NCBI GenBank assembly: GCA_903813345.2
Contig: CAIIXF020000001.1
Location: 41,943,366-42,007,365, forward strand
DNA from: Owenia fusiformis
Lineage: Eukaryota > Annelida > Polychaeta > Sabellida > Oweniidae
Reading direction: 5' to 3'
Length of the DNA: 64,000 bases
In this document: positions 33,118 to 45,331 of the stretch, one piece after another
Layout: every line of letters starts with the position of its first letter
How positions within the stretch are numbered: position 1 is the stretch's first letter
Notes under the pieces: generated by a model
Database searches by the model: none
The model's input: only the letters and a program-made list of their open reading frames with translations
What the model was told of the DNA's origin: nothing
Made by a program: the position numbers and the translations under genes

Positions 33118-34535
33118 TTACATATATCACGCCCGGTGATCGTGAATATGGGACGGAGGGGGGGGGGGGGGGAGCAGGCAATTTCTGCTAGGAAATTCAA
33201 CAAATCTGGAAGATTTATTTTTTCAAGAAAAAGTTTACTATTGAATTGCTAAATGGATAGGCGCACGGTATGGTAGAATATGTTAGGTTTTCTGGGATTT
33301 TTTCTGAAACAATACGCATCTAAGGTATGAGATCTATTAAAAAAGGCGCAAGGCCATCAACAGGCACAAATCAACGTTTTTGCTATAAATCAAGCAACAA
33401 TGGACTACTTGTAAGTGATGTTATCATAACTAAATTAATGTCATTGCTGAATTTATAAAATAAGTTTCCATATGTGAAATAAAAAATAATCGAAAATAAT
33501 GAATTTGGGACGGAGGGGGGGGGGGGGGGGGGAGGGGACGGAGGGGGGGGGGGGGGAGCAATATGTATATAAGACATGATTAGAGATATTTCGCGACTTT
33601 AAGTCCTTTTACTCCAAATGTCCCCATTTTTCAGTCTCCAGGGGTATATCATCCAGTTTCTTACTAAGTTAATGAGTTCATTTTTCGTGTGAAGTTGTTT
33701 CACTTTATAGAATTATTACTCCCCCCCCTCCGTCCCCTCCCCTCCTCCGTCCCATTTTAATTATTTTCGATTATTTTTTATTTTACGTATGGAAACTTAT
33801 TTTATAAATTCAGCAATGACATTAATTTAGTTATGATAACATCACTTACAAGTATTTATTACAGGTCGTGTAGTCCATTGTTGCTTGATTTATAGCAAAA
33901 ACGTTGATTTGTGCCCGTTGATGGCCTTGCGCCTTTTTTTAATAGATCTCATACCTTAGATGCGTATCGTTTCAGAAAAAATCCCAGAAAACCTAACATA
34001 TTCTACCATACCGTGCGCCTATCCATTTAGCAATTCAATAGTAAACTTTTTCTTGAAAAAATAAATCTTCCAGATTTGTTGAATTTCCTAGCAGAAATTG
34101 CCAAAATGGAAATTTTTTGCAAGGGTTATATAGTATGGTAATTACATAGAGATGTGTGATGGCTTGATAGCATATACTTTGATCAGCATTAGTCAAGTTC
34201 TGAAATCACTTTATCCCGCAGCAAATTTTTTTACCCAGCGCCGGGACATGTCAGTTCTCAATCAATTATATCCCGACGTTTGCAAAAAAAAAATTACGGG
34301 ACAGTGAGTTTGAGAAACTGACTGTCCCGAGGCTCAGTGCTACAAAGTGCTCATACGGGATAAAGGTGTTTGCAATTGCGACTATCCCGCGAGCCCTATA
34401 AAATTACGTGACAGTGTATCTGTGATTCATTATATCCCGCTCTGTGAAAAACATTTGTCGGGCTCGGGACTAATAATCAGATCTGAAATTGCCTGCTCCC
34501 CCCCTCCGTCCCATATTCACGATCACCGGGCGTGT
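33118..34535. mobile_element. 1.4-kb foldback element with G/C-run boundaries
   Basis: The outer arms (CACGCCCGGTGATCGTGAAT, ATGGGACGGAGG, G-run) recur inverted at 34,497-34,535. The long inner arms (about 33,180-33,512 and 33,757-34,102; for example TAGGCGCACGGTATGGTAGA) are nearly identical. G-runs at about 33,157-33,172 and 33,518-33,558 face C-runs at 33,720-33,757 and 34,499-34,504. The right arm is interrupted by a 382-bp insertion (34,103-34,484). The left arm lacks about 18 bp present in the right. No protein recognised; the Pro-rich open frame on the minus strand is just the G-run. Confidence 0.75.
34103..34484. mobile_element. 382-bp insertion with 9-bp target duplication
   Basis: Flanked by GAAATTGCC at 34,094-34,102 and 34,485-34,493; the opposite palindrome arm has only one copy (GGCAATTTC), so it records the empty site. 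The insert carries several TATCCCG/CGGGACA motifs but no clear inverted termini. A 9-bp duplication is compatible with a Mutator-like element; the class is unproven. Confidence 0.6.
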
Positions 34536-34539
34536 ATAT

Positions 34540-35595
34540 TACAGTCGATATGTAACTCCCAAAACTTTACGATATTGTACCCGATATATTTTTGGAGCAT
34601 CTTTTGCAATACATCAAGGCACGAATCTACATGTGAAGAAATATTTCAATTGTCACGCCCTGTTTCTCACGGTTATTAATCATCCATTACAATCTATCAT
34701 ACCTTACCTTTAGTATCAATTTCTGATTAAATAGGTTTGATCGAAACTAATTGCATGAGGGTTGCAAATAGTAAAATTGATTTATTTTGGAATGCCTGAC
34801 AAAGGCTGTTAATAGTTAATATTGTTATACATTAGATAGGTTAAATACGACGAATAAATAGACTCAAATAATGTTTTAAATCGCCCAATATAAGGCTCCA
34901 AGATAAGACACGGATCAATAGGGAAAGTGGTTTTTCAATTCTTTTTGAGGGAAGTGAACGTCGGGTATTTCATCCCATTCTAGTTAATGACATTTGTATC
35001 AGATTTCCTTTTTGATTGATACTAAAAACTGTTCAGGTCTAATGATTCCATTAACTTTCCATTGAAACTGAAATCCACGATATTGTGTATCATAGGCTTA
35101 ATATTCGTTTCCATCATTTGAAGTTTATATCGTCAAAAAACTTCCTACTTCATTTTTTGAGTATTCATTGATTCATTTGCCACTTTGATTGTATAATCAA
35201 AATAAATGCACCCTCTAACAAATCACATTCAAAGACTTATTTTGGAAGACCAAGCTGACATTTCATTCATCACTCTTTATTATTGTGAAAGGAATCAATC
35301 GAGTTGAAGCGCATCAATTGAGTTTGAATCTGGAGGGAGGTTTAGACGAATACAAAATGATTTAAATTAGGATTCGAGAAGGAATTTTTAGAAATGTTTA
35401 GCCCCTTCCACTCACATTTTTTCTAAAGGATTCGAGGATGCTCACTTTACAATAAAAATGAATATATGCAAATGTAAAGACATGGTATACGATGCCTTCT
35501 TACTGATATCAAATACTAATTGTTCCCCTGTACGATACATGATTTCTTGCCTTTTGACATTTTCCAAAGCAAAACCTAATCACTGTTCCACAACT
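34540..35595. other. intergenic, no gene seen
   Basis: AT-rich, no element boundaries recognised. Confidence 0.5.
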
Positions 35596-35599
35596 AGTT

Positions 35600-35878
35600 A
35601 CTTTGACGGAACGTCAATGTAACAAAATGGATGAACTTCCTGGTTCCGAGTTTTTTGTTTTCTCGATTTAAACCAAAGTCAAGTTGCAGATTATAATTTG
35701 GCACAAAGCTAAAAATTATAGTATAGTTTTAATAAGTTTCTTCGATTTGGAATTTGTTGTGTAAATGAAGTTGCAATCCATATACTATTTAGCCTCTTTC
35801 TTTTGTTACATTGACGGAAGTCCGTTATATTACAAATGTATGTTACTTTAACGACATGCGTCAATGTAACAAAAGCGA
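35600..35878. repeat. inverted repeats around TTGTTACATTGACG
   Basis: CGTCAATGTAACAAAA occurs at about 35,611 and 35,862, and its inverse TTTTGTTACATTGACG at about 35,801, forming a 75-bp hairpin on the right. Probably a small MITE pair. Confidence 0.45.
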
Positions 35879-36024
35879 TGGTCTAAATGCATAAATTACA
35901 GCTTTATTTAAAAATCAAATTCCATAGTAATGTTAAACTGTATCAAAATTCGATTTGATTTGTTCATTTTACAAAAAAGGTATATTTCTAATACATATCA
36001 TTGTACTTATCAAGATTGCATAAT

Positions 36025-36400
36025 TATGTTATGTTCATTTGATAACCCACAGCATTGTATGTAGTAAGCTTTAGTCTTTATCAAGATTTGATATGTTATG
36101 TTCATTTGATAACACAGCTTAGGAAACACAGCATTGTGCTTAGTAAGATTCGATACGTAATGTTTATTTGATAACCCACAGCATTGTATTTAGTAAGCTT
36201 TAGTCTTTATCAAGATTTGATATGTTATGTTCATTTGATAACACAGCTTAGGAAACACAGCATTGTGCTAAGTAAGATTCGATACGTAATGTTTATTTGA
36301 TAACACACAGCATTGTATTTAGTAAGCTTTAGTCTTTATCAAGATTCGATATGTTATGTTCATTATGTTATGTTCATTCACACAACATTGTGTTTAGTCT
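36025..36400 (+). repeat. tandem repeat, about 129-bp unit
   Basis: Nearly three copies of a unit containing CATTTGATAACCCACAGCAT, TTTAGTCTTTATCAAGATT and ACAGCTTAGGAAACACAGC (landmark at 36,052, 36,181 and 36,310). Each unit is itself an imperfect dimer around TTATGTTCATTTGATAAC. Confidence 0.8.
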
Positions 36401-36985
36401 ACTCTGGCCTTCATATTCTACCAGAAAGTTGTATTCTAATCGTTTTCCTCGGATTGCAGTGTTTTCTTAAAAACTTTTTAGCACGAATAAAGGGTTCATT
36501 TATGAGTATCAAAAACATCTACTGACTTTACTTGATATTACAATATGAAAATTTGACACTCGAAAGTATCTTATTATTTAGAACATTATCCATAAAAATG
36601 TTAAAGATGGGCTTGGTCAATTTTATTATTCTGCAATCATGATGATCCAGTACCCAGAGACATTCCATCCATACTGGAATCATTACAATAAATGTTGAAG
36701 AATGATAATCGATAGTCTCAAATGATGTGGGACAGATAAAAGCCAGTCTCGAAGGTCATAGCGTATCAAAGGGTCGACATCCATTCACAAATCAATCACA
36801 TCGATCACACTCAATGCAAAAGTCAAAGAAATGCATAATATCATACCACATGAACGCGTTGCCTTCTCGAACGGATGATGTAAAATCTCGCATCAACCTC
36901 TAAACAACATTTGTTTCTGGAAACGTTAGATAGTTAACGAAACCTCGCGAGAAGGATTCATTAAACGAAGTTGAATTACATGAAC
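36401..36985. other. intergenic, no gene seen
   Basis: AT-rich spacer; nothing recognised. Confidence 0.5.
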
Positions 36986-38041
36986 CAGTTCAATAAGTAA
37001 AGCTAATTTTGCTCTCAAACTTTTATTTCTTGTCATTCATCGTTTTAATTTTGAGAGAAGAAGCATTTGACATTTTTCTAACTACCCTGAAAAAGGTATT
37101 CAGATATAATAAATAACAGCTAAAAAGTGGTTGCCATAGTAACGCGAATACAGTTTCTGCGGAGCAATTTTGACAGCATAGTAGATTTTGTTAACATTAG
37201 TTTCTGTTCTGTCTATGTTTTGATCATAGTAGCTGCTAAACATTTCTTCCATCAAGTTAACATTCCATTCCATGTTCAAAATAGTGTCCAATAGCTTTCA
37301 CACTTAACTGGTGTTGTTCTACTCACTTCTGGTAGATTCTGTGGAACCCATCTGGGAAATTTATTGGCACCATGGCATTTATCAAAGCGATTCGCAAGAA
37401 GAGGCTCCATAGGACTTTCAATTTCTACATATTCCATCAAGATAATGCCCCATTGCATAGGTTGCAAATGGTGCAGGATACTATCCAGAAACGCCCGATG
37501 TTCAAAGCTAGTCAGCATATTCTTCTGAGAAGGCACCATATATTTCCATGTTTGAAAAATGATCTGCGTGTTAAGATCCACTCAAATATCCACGAGCTTT
37601 AGAATGCAGTTCAAGGTTCGCTGACAAAGATAACTTTCCAGATAGGAACAACAGAATACCAGAAGTGGGTAGAACGACATTAGCTATGTGTGAAAGCTAA
37701 GGGAAACTATTTTTAACATTAAATGGAATACTATTACCTTGATGGTAGAAATGTCAAGCAGCCACAGAACTATGATCAAAACATAGACAGAACAGAAACT
37801 GACGTTAACAAAATCTAATAAGTTGGGAATTATCAAAATTACCCCGCAGAACCAGTATTCGCGTTACTATGACAACCACTATTTTGCTGTAATCTTTTCG
37901 GGGTGGTTAGGAGAATGTCAAATGCTTCTTCTCCGAAAATTTGAATGGTATATGACAACATGGGCTTTCAACTCTAATTGAAAGCCCATGATGACAAGAA
38001 ATAAAGGTTTTAGAGCAAAATAAGCTTTACTTACTAAACTG
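36986..38041. mobile_element. Tc1/mariner deletion derivative with long inverted ends
   Basis: About 1,056 bp. The left end CAGTTCAATAAGTAAAGCT is inverted at the right (AGCTTTACTTACTAAACTG, followed by TA). The inverted arms extend about 300 bp with gaps (TTTTGATCATAGTAGCTG against the right CAGCCACAGAACTATGATCA; GTTCTGTCTATGTTTTGATC and its inverse). The middle retains a transposase remnant. The TA flank is preserved on the right only. The right arm contains an extra small hairpin (CATGGGCTTTCAA / TTGAAAGCCCATG). Confidence 0.75.
37372..37602 (+). pseudogene. Tc1/mariner transposase fragment
   Basis: The frame encodes FHQDNAPLHRLQMVQDTI, matching the DNAPxH motif around the second catalytic Asp of Tc1/mariner (IS630 superfamily) transposases, which would cut and join the element at its terminal repeats. 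Only about 40-60 residues resemble transposase. The helix-turn-helix, the first Asp and the third catalytic Asp/Glu region are absent, so it is non-functional. It sits between the inverted arms of the element, on the plus strand. Confidence 0.7.
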
Positions 38042-38850
38042 TAAAAGGGGTGTACATGTAAAGGAGGGAGTACAGATAAATCTAAACTTGAAATAGTGTA
38101 GGAAATATGGGTTGGACTGATACTTATTATCGTATTATCGTACAAAAACAATCGGGAAATAGGAAAAGGAGGGGAGATATCATCATTTGAATATGCTATA
38201 TTTTTCAAAGGAAATGGAGGTGGATCTGTTGATTAAGAGTCCTTGACAACAATGAGAAAGTTAACTAATGCAGTAGAATGATTTGATATACATCAACATG
38301 CAATTTGGAAATTGCAAGAATTAAATACAAAATCAAGCAGAACTTGTGGCAAAGGCCAATGAAAGGGATGAACAAAGATGTTACCAGGAAATATTTTTCA
38401 GACATTTGAATATCTAAATTATTATGCGTCAAGTAGTTTGGGGGCATATCATTGCAGTATGACGATAACAATCCGATAATTGTGATTATTTCCCCTGACC
38501 CTTGCCAGCTGCGTTTGCTGTCACAAACATTGCGGAGACAGAATCAGTTGAAATATCAACATAAATTACTAATGAAACAGATTTATTACTAGTTTTTCGT
38601 TTTGAAAGAATGCTTCAAAGATAACCACTAGAACAATACAATTAAAGTACAATTATCAGCTTGTTCCAGCTTATGACCAAATCGTATCTTTTGTTCTTCA
38701 AAGATCAACCCAGTACATTGTGCCACCTCGTGGTCAAGATGTCATTTATATAGCTCCAAGACCGAAATGGGATTAACTTATTTTTAATTGAAAAAATTCT
38801 AACAATTTTGTTTAAAAAATCGCATACCATGACATCATGAAGGAGGACGG
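38042..38850. other. intergenic, no gene seen
   Basis: AT-rich; no exon or repeat boundary recognised. Confidence 0.5.
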
Positions 38851-39470
38851 AAAGTATCGCAACAGATTTCGGACAGTCATATGTATTTTTTTGCTATTTT
38901 CTGAGGAAAAGCACTGATAGAGATAATAAAATAATCTCGACTTTGAGCTAGGGAAGATGCAAACAACCCACCCACATGTTCTGAAATGTTGTCCGGATTT
39001 TCAACCCCTTCCACCCCTGATTTTTCAATTTTTGTTACATCAATATGTTGCGTTTTGAGACACAGTTAACCCCTTTAAGGAATAAGTAATTACTTTAAGA
39101 TAAAGTGGAAAACAATATTTCCCATGTTATTCTCCCATATGGAAAACTCATGCGATCCATTGCTTTCAGCTTAATTTTGGTCACCCATAGTGGATATCTT
39201 TAAAACCCCTGAATTCCTTTAAAGGGGTTAACTGTGTGTCAAAACGCAACATATTGGTGCAACAAAAATTTAAAAAGCAGGGGTGGAAGGGGCTGAAACC
39301 AGGACAATATTTTGGAAAAAACATGTGGGTGGTTTTTTGCATTTTCCCTATATAAAATTCAAAATCATTTTATCATATCTATGAGTTCTTTTCGTGGAGG
39401 TAATGCATTGGCCTAACATATGCACATGTTTAAATCCTCAGAAAATAGCCAAAATTCAACATATGACTGG
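38851..39470. mobile_element. 620-bp palindromic foldback element
   Basis: Left TATCGCAACAGATTTCGGAC, GTCATATG; right CAACATATGACTGG with the terminal part lost. The centre has two facing copies of CCCTTTAAGGAATAAGT and CTTTAAAGGGGTTAACTGTG. Same family as 31,736-32,478. Confidence 0.7.
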
Positions 39471-40988
39471 AATTCGATTTTAAACAAAATGATGTACGAT
39501 TCATAAAATATGAATGGCTGTTGATGACTCCATGATTGTTTTCGTATCATGAGGCAGTAACAGTCGAAAACAAGATTTTGCTATATTTTTTAGCTTATTA
39601 TAATATCGCAATGTTTAATCAACACTTTTAGGCCTTTACATAAAGAATAAGTATTGGAGTTAAGTTTTACTGGTTGTAAGTCATTTATTACCTCTAAAAT
39701 AATCATGGGATCTATTTTTATGCATTGCAGTTCGTTATAAAGTTAGATTGTTAGATAAATTGATATTTGCTTCAAACATGGTTTGCAAAGAAACTCGTCA
39801 TTACTCATGATATGGAATAAATTTCCATTTTTTCCTTTTCTGATGCCTATAATTGATTTGTGTGCCCTTTAAAATGTAAGTTAAGTTATATAAGTACAAC
39901 CTCATTATTGCCCATCTCGTGATAATTTTAGCCCCAAATAGGTATTATCTCCAAAATGTCTTGAAAATTAGTAAATATTTAACTATTTGATACAGATTTC
40001 ATTACATCATTTAGGCTATATTACAAATACTTATCAAACTGGTAAAATAACTCAATTATATTGCATTTGTAAATCAATTTTCTTTCATTTGATATATAAA
40101 TCAACAATTTTGACCCTTTATAAGTAGAATTATATCCCCAAACCTAACATAGGATGATATCCGTCTGGTCAGTTCTAAGTAGCATTCTGTATTCAGCGGT
40201 AAATCATGATTTTGACCCCATGGTTATCGAAATAATAATTTAAGACAAATACATATTTATATGGAAATCATCTTGTTGGAAAATTGAATTGTTTTAAAAT
40301 GATATTAAGTTTGAATAATTGTCTGTAATATCAACAACGTTGAAGCAAAACAAAAACGTGGACGCTTTTTGGCCCACCCTGTATATGAACAAGTAGCAGA
40401 ATCAAAGGTAAAACCTCAAACATCATCAAAGTGGAACACCCAATGATGTAATTAAGGACTTCTTTATTTATGCCTTTCCAAGTTAATGCTCCCCCTAATG
40501 ACTAGATAGTCAGACAAACAAATTTGATTAGATGTTGTTTACTGATGTTACACATTTATCAATCGTCTAATTCCATCTTATTACGTTGTGACATAATGTA
40601 ACACTGGGGCACCTTGACTTATTTTCAAGTTTTGTAATCACAACACACCTTATTCGTTGGATCTGTCGGTACTAACAAGTTTTTATGATTTTATTTGGTC
40701 ATTATTTAGGTAAAAAGAGATACAGGGATAGGGGTATTAAATCAAGCCTAAGATTGACACATGTTATCAATCATTGAGATAGGCCTGTATACAGGAATTC
40801 CTTTTACTAATTTTCATGATTATAATTACTGATTATAAAGTTGGTAATATTTTCACATTTTATGGGAACAAATACACATTATGGTAGAATACACATACAA
40901 ATGTGAAAAATATCACCCCTTTCATTGATTATGAGTAATTATGATCATGAAAATTAGTAAAATAAATCTAGTCATACGAACTTCCTTA
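39471..40988. other. intergenic, with an orphan transposon end
   Basis: AT-rich with no gene. A solitary right terminus ACGCTTTTTGGCCCACCCTG followed by TA lies at 40,362-40,383, related to the ends of the element at 43,469-44,331. Confidence 0.5.
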
Positions 40989-41128
40989 TGCCTTGGTCAC
41001 ATTTGCTCCGATTCATCGGCCGGCGCCCGGCCGATTGAGTATCCTGTTCACAATTGTATTCAGTTTTGAACAGAATACTCAATCGGCCGGGCGCCGGCCG
41101 ATGAATCGGAGCAAATGTGACCCAGGCA
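40989..41128. mobile_element. 140-bp palindromic MITE with TTA target duplication, PIF/Harbinger-like
   Basis: Ends TGCCTTGGTCACAT / ATGTGACCCAGGCA, flanked by TTA on both sides. The arms continue as GCTCCGATTCATCGGCCGGC and CGGCCGATTGAGTAT almost to the centre. A second copy of identical length is at 50,302-50,441. Confidence 0.8.
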
Positions 41129-41131
41129 TTA

Positions 41132-43468
41132 CTAGAAACAGACCACTAGAAACATATAAATTACTACGTTTAATTTCAGCAACGGCTTATATTTCTTTTT
41201 GAGTTATTCGAGCGAATCGTCCAATTTATAATGGACTGAATAATTCTAAGAAATCAGTCAAATAATGACATTTGATTTGTGAATCACGATCGATTGTAGA
41301 GAACATATTAACGGATATATCGTATCTTTGCCGAATGCAAATTTCAGGGAGCCTTTGTAAGCTGATGAGTGACAAAAATGACAAAGATCAGTTTACCTGA
41401 TGTGTATAATATTGCATCAGTTGACAATAAATAACCATGGTAATATTTATAAAATACATGTACACTGCATGGGGTCCTAAAATTACGTCATTATAGTATA
41501 TAGCCAACTACAAACCAAAGTTTTGTTCCTTTTACTTTTGCCTATCTAAGAGCGCATGTACCCAGAACACTACAGCCTCATAAAGTCTCTTTACACAGAT
41601 TTTGTAATTGTAATCATAAAGATACTTTACGGACACCCTGTATAATCATGAATAGTGCGATGTACTGCTTCAACAGACACGAAAACCTCATCTTATAATT
41701 CACTTTTCAGCGATAGAAAAGTGACGCCAGCGTTACCAATATCTCTTTAAATCGAAATTTATGAGCCCTTACAGATCCAAAATCAAGCCTAAGGAATTCA
41801 GATTGATATTCTAATAAAACTATTGGTTAGAAATCAACTCAAATTGTTAAATGATTATGAAGCAGGATATGTCGAGAGTTCATTAAAGGTTATATATATG
41901 GCCAACTTGACTAGCAACTACAGAGTGAGCCAAATAATGTAATCCAAATAAAAAGCTTAATAGCTCAGTCATCCAGAATGGGGTTTGAGTCATATTCGGC
42001 ACAACCGAACTGTGTTCAATGTTCCTTCATTCTAGTAAGTTTCATTGGTATATTCCAAATGGTCACGATCCCATGGATTTTGCAAAACATGCTCCAAATG
42101 CCAACATCTCCCAGTATGAACCCCCAGAGATTTATCATTGGGGGTATTTCAAATAATATGTACACAACCTAGAAGGAAAATGAGAGCCATTACATAAGAT
42201 TTAATTTTATTTCATGTAATATAATTCCTTAAAATTGTTTTTTTTTTCAAAATGTTTCATGAAAAAGGTCAGTTTTAAAGATTTTGCTGAACAAAATGAC
42301 CTCAAAATACAAAAAAATTCAAGGAAGCTAGAATAAGATATGGTTAATGGGAATGATAATGAGTTTTACGTACTATATATGTATTTAATATTATATTATA
42401 TCATATTATATCATATAAGCACTTAGCAGTCATTGACTCATCTGAAGTTTAGACAGCTTAATTGAGATTTAGAACATGTTAATAACGAGCATTTGTCATC
42501 TTCGTAAGTTGTAGGGACTCTTCGACATGGTCATGATGACCTTCAATCTTATGGATTTTGCCAGACCAGTTGGAATTCAATGCTGAACACTTGTAATACT
42601 AGCACAATGTACACTGAAGCCCCCATCCGCGAAGGACGTCCGCGTCTGTAATATATAGATCTTAGGGGAACATTCTGGCTTAATATTTCATATTTGTCCT
42701 CAGTTATGTCCATTAAAGATTCTAATCCTGAAATTATGGCAGGCAATGGTAGGCGTAAATATATTTTTTATTCAGTAAGTCGGTTATTAATGGGCATCAA
42801 ATACTTCCATATCAAATTGCTGAAAATGTATGGGAAATAAGAACTCTCAATAAACCTGATTTATTCTTAAATACCCAAGTCAGACAGGAATCAAGTCATA
42901 CGCTCACGACCCTAACAAATCACAATTCTGTACTGTCGTCAATGTTCTTCCAAACCACTCTGATCAAATCTTTCTACCTATTTGTGAAAGGCCTTTCTTT
43001 CATTTTCAACATTTATTATAAGGTGAAATATATATTTTCCAAAGTGAATCCCACTAAACAGACGAATGTCTGTGGGGGCCTAGAACGGATAGGCCTACGT
43101 GTGTTTAAAGTATGATCTCCAAGGGACAGTCTTGTTCGATTTATAGGTTGTCAGGCTATGCTCCGACTAATGACCCAAGACAACCAATTAACAACAAAAT
43201 TTATGTTGTTTACTGATATAATATATTTGTCACTCAAATAATTCTATCTTCTCACTGGGTGTGAGATTGTCAGGCGTTCATCAGGCCTTTGTCCTTACCT
43301 GTCAGAGCTCGTGTTTGTGCCATGTCATAAAGAACAAAGGGAAAAGGAACTCTTACATATGAGACTGTCGTTGCCCTTAAGTGTATGACCAAGAAAAGTA
43401 ATACCGATGCAATGTATCTTTTGGTTATTGCATCTAATCGAACACTGACCATTGCTCTAATAAGATTA
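41132..43468. other. intergenic, no gene seen
   Basis: AT-rich. Solitary terminal motifs of the CAGGGTGGGCC family occur at about 41,643 (ACACCCTGTATA) and 41,924 (TACAGAGTGAGCCAAA). No coding exon supported. Confidence 0.5.
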
Positions 43469-44331
43469 CAAGGTGGGCCAAAATCGTCCACATTTTATTT
43501 TGATTTCAATAATATTTTCAGAGATAACACAACCATCAATTATATATTATATCAACAAGGCATTAACATGACAAAATGTCACCACCTAGACAGTGCTCAC
43601 AATATTATTAGTCCAGCCTTAGTCAGATTTGAACTTCCGAGAACTCATAGATGGTTTTGAAAAAACAAATTGGTCAATTTAAAGCAAGTTGAAAAAATAC
43701 CTTTTTGACCTTTTTAGCTTGAGAAGGTCAGTGAAGGTTAAGTCTTAATTCTAAGAATCAGACTTGAATTTCTGAGATCTTGTAGATGATTTTGAAAATA
43801 AATTTGATCTAATTGAAATAAGTTGAAAGTATACATATTTTTTATACCTTTTTGACCTAAAGAGGGTCATTGGAGGTCAGTTTTGGAATTCTGAGTACTT
43901 TGATTTTGAAAAAAGCAATATCTCAAGGTAATATTTGACGTTACAAGCAAGTTTACAGTGATTTTTGTAATGCCCCACGTAAAATGGATGGACGTTCTAA
44001 ACAAATTGGGTATGGTGCTTGCACTATAGATCATATTTTTGTTGAAAAACATTAGGAATGTATTGGTACCAATAACGAAGATGGGATGGACTGGTTCAAC
44101 ATCAAGTAAAATTTGATTGAATTAATGATTTATTGGCCAGGCAGATACTGGGTCCCGGAGAATGTATATAATATCTGGGTATTTTTTGTTACACAGATTT
44201 ATTTTCCTGATCAACATGATACTGGATTGGTTTTTCTTCTTACTTACTTACTTTATCTTTCGATACTTCTTATACTTTTTGACTAGAAATAAGTATATCA
44301 GACGTATATGGACGTTTTTTGGCCCATCCTG
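43469..44331. mobile_element. 863-bp Tc1/mariner-like non-autonomous element with TA flanks
   Basis: Left end CAAGGTGGGCCAAAATCGTC, right end ACGTTTTTTGGCCCATCCTG. The ends are imperfect inverted repeats of about 22 bp, each bordered by TA. Inside, a degenerate tandem repeat of about 130 bp (TTTTTGACCT, GAAGGTCAGTGAAGGT, AGATGATTTTGAAAA) spans 43,628-43,920. No transposase. Confidence 0.6.
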
Positions 44332-44333
44332 TA

Positions 44334-45235
44334 TATCATAAACAAAGCAAAGCTTGCCTAGTTGCCCTTTATTTTAAATATTTATTGATACATGTCTATT
44401 ATTTATTTTGTTATATCATATTTGACACTTTAAATCACTATCATATCTTTTATAAGGTCGAATCATGAATTTGAAGTAATCATGTCCATGATCAAATCAA
44501 ATTACTATTTTCACGAACATTTTGCATTGATGATGGCCGGTCGTTTCATTTGTTCATGCTATGTTTGGAAATTCCATCATAACATTTCATTCTTTGTCTT
44601 ACATCATGTTGTCATGGAGACGTTTTGCAGATTGAATGGTCTTCAGCTATGTTTATTCAAAGTCTTCATCATATCAATTCATCAGTCACGAATTGCAACA
44701 ATCAATCAAAGGTGCATCATCCCGATCATTTGACTTCTTGATCTACACTTTTCATGTTGAGTCTATTAGAGATATGATGCTAACTCTCTCTCAAATAATC
44801 CTTGCTAGTAAAGTTTAAAGTGAAATGGTTCTCAGAGGTAATAAAGGCATTTAGCGGATGTGGAAAGAGCAAATGTAGGCATATTACAAATCACGAGGGG
44901 CAAATAGAGAAGAAATTCAAATAGTCTTCTGGTTGATATATGATGGTATAAGAAAATAAGAGATATCACTGGAATAAAAGTAGCATTACAATTAGCCTTT
45001 CTCTCGTTCATAAGGAATACAATTTAGTATATTCTGGGTACAAGTTTTTTTTTTCAAATAATTTGTTTATTTCTAGATATTGATGTCCATTCATACATTT
45101 CACTTGTAACGGTCTTGCCTCAAGACCCCGGGCTAGATACTCTAATTATTGTGTTGTTTAGATAGGAGTCAGGTCAACAGTCTTGGAGCAAGAGTGCATT
45201 TGTAACAAAGTGCGTCGTGTTTTCCCATTTAAACA
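44334..45235. other. intergenic, no gene seen
   Basis: AT-rich; open frames are unsupported by any domain or splice context. Confidence 0.5.
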
Positions 45236-45330
45236 GAGGTTATAATCCGGGATGTTTTGGATATAAGGCATTTCGCGAGGGAAATATATCTACCCCAAGA
45301 CAGAGGAGACTTGTGAATCTCCCTCGTTAA
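45236..45330. repeat. half-copy of the 17,829 palindrome family
   Basis: GGTTATAATCCGGGATGTTT followed by TTGGATATAAGG and GAGGGAAATATATCTACCCC parallels one arm of the MITE at 17,829-17,967. The opposite arm is not recognisable. Confidence 0.4.
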
Positions 45331-45331
45331 T

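Noticed and set aside
33383-33577. Poly-proline frame on the minus strand
   Set aside because: It arises from the G-run of the foldback element.
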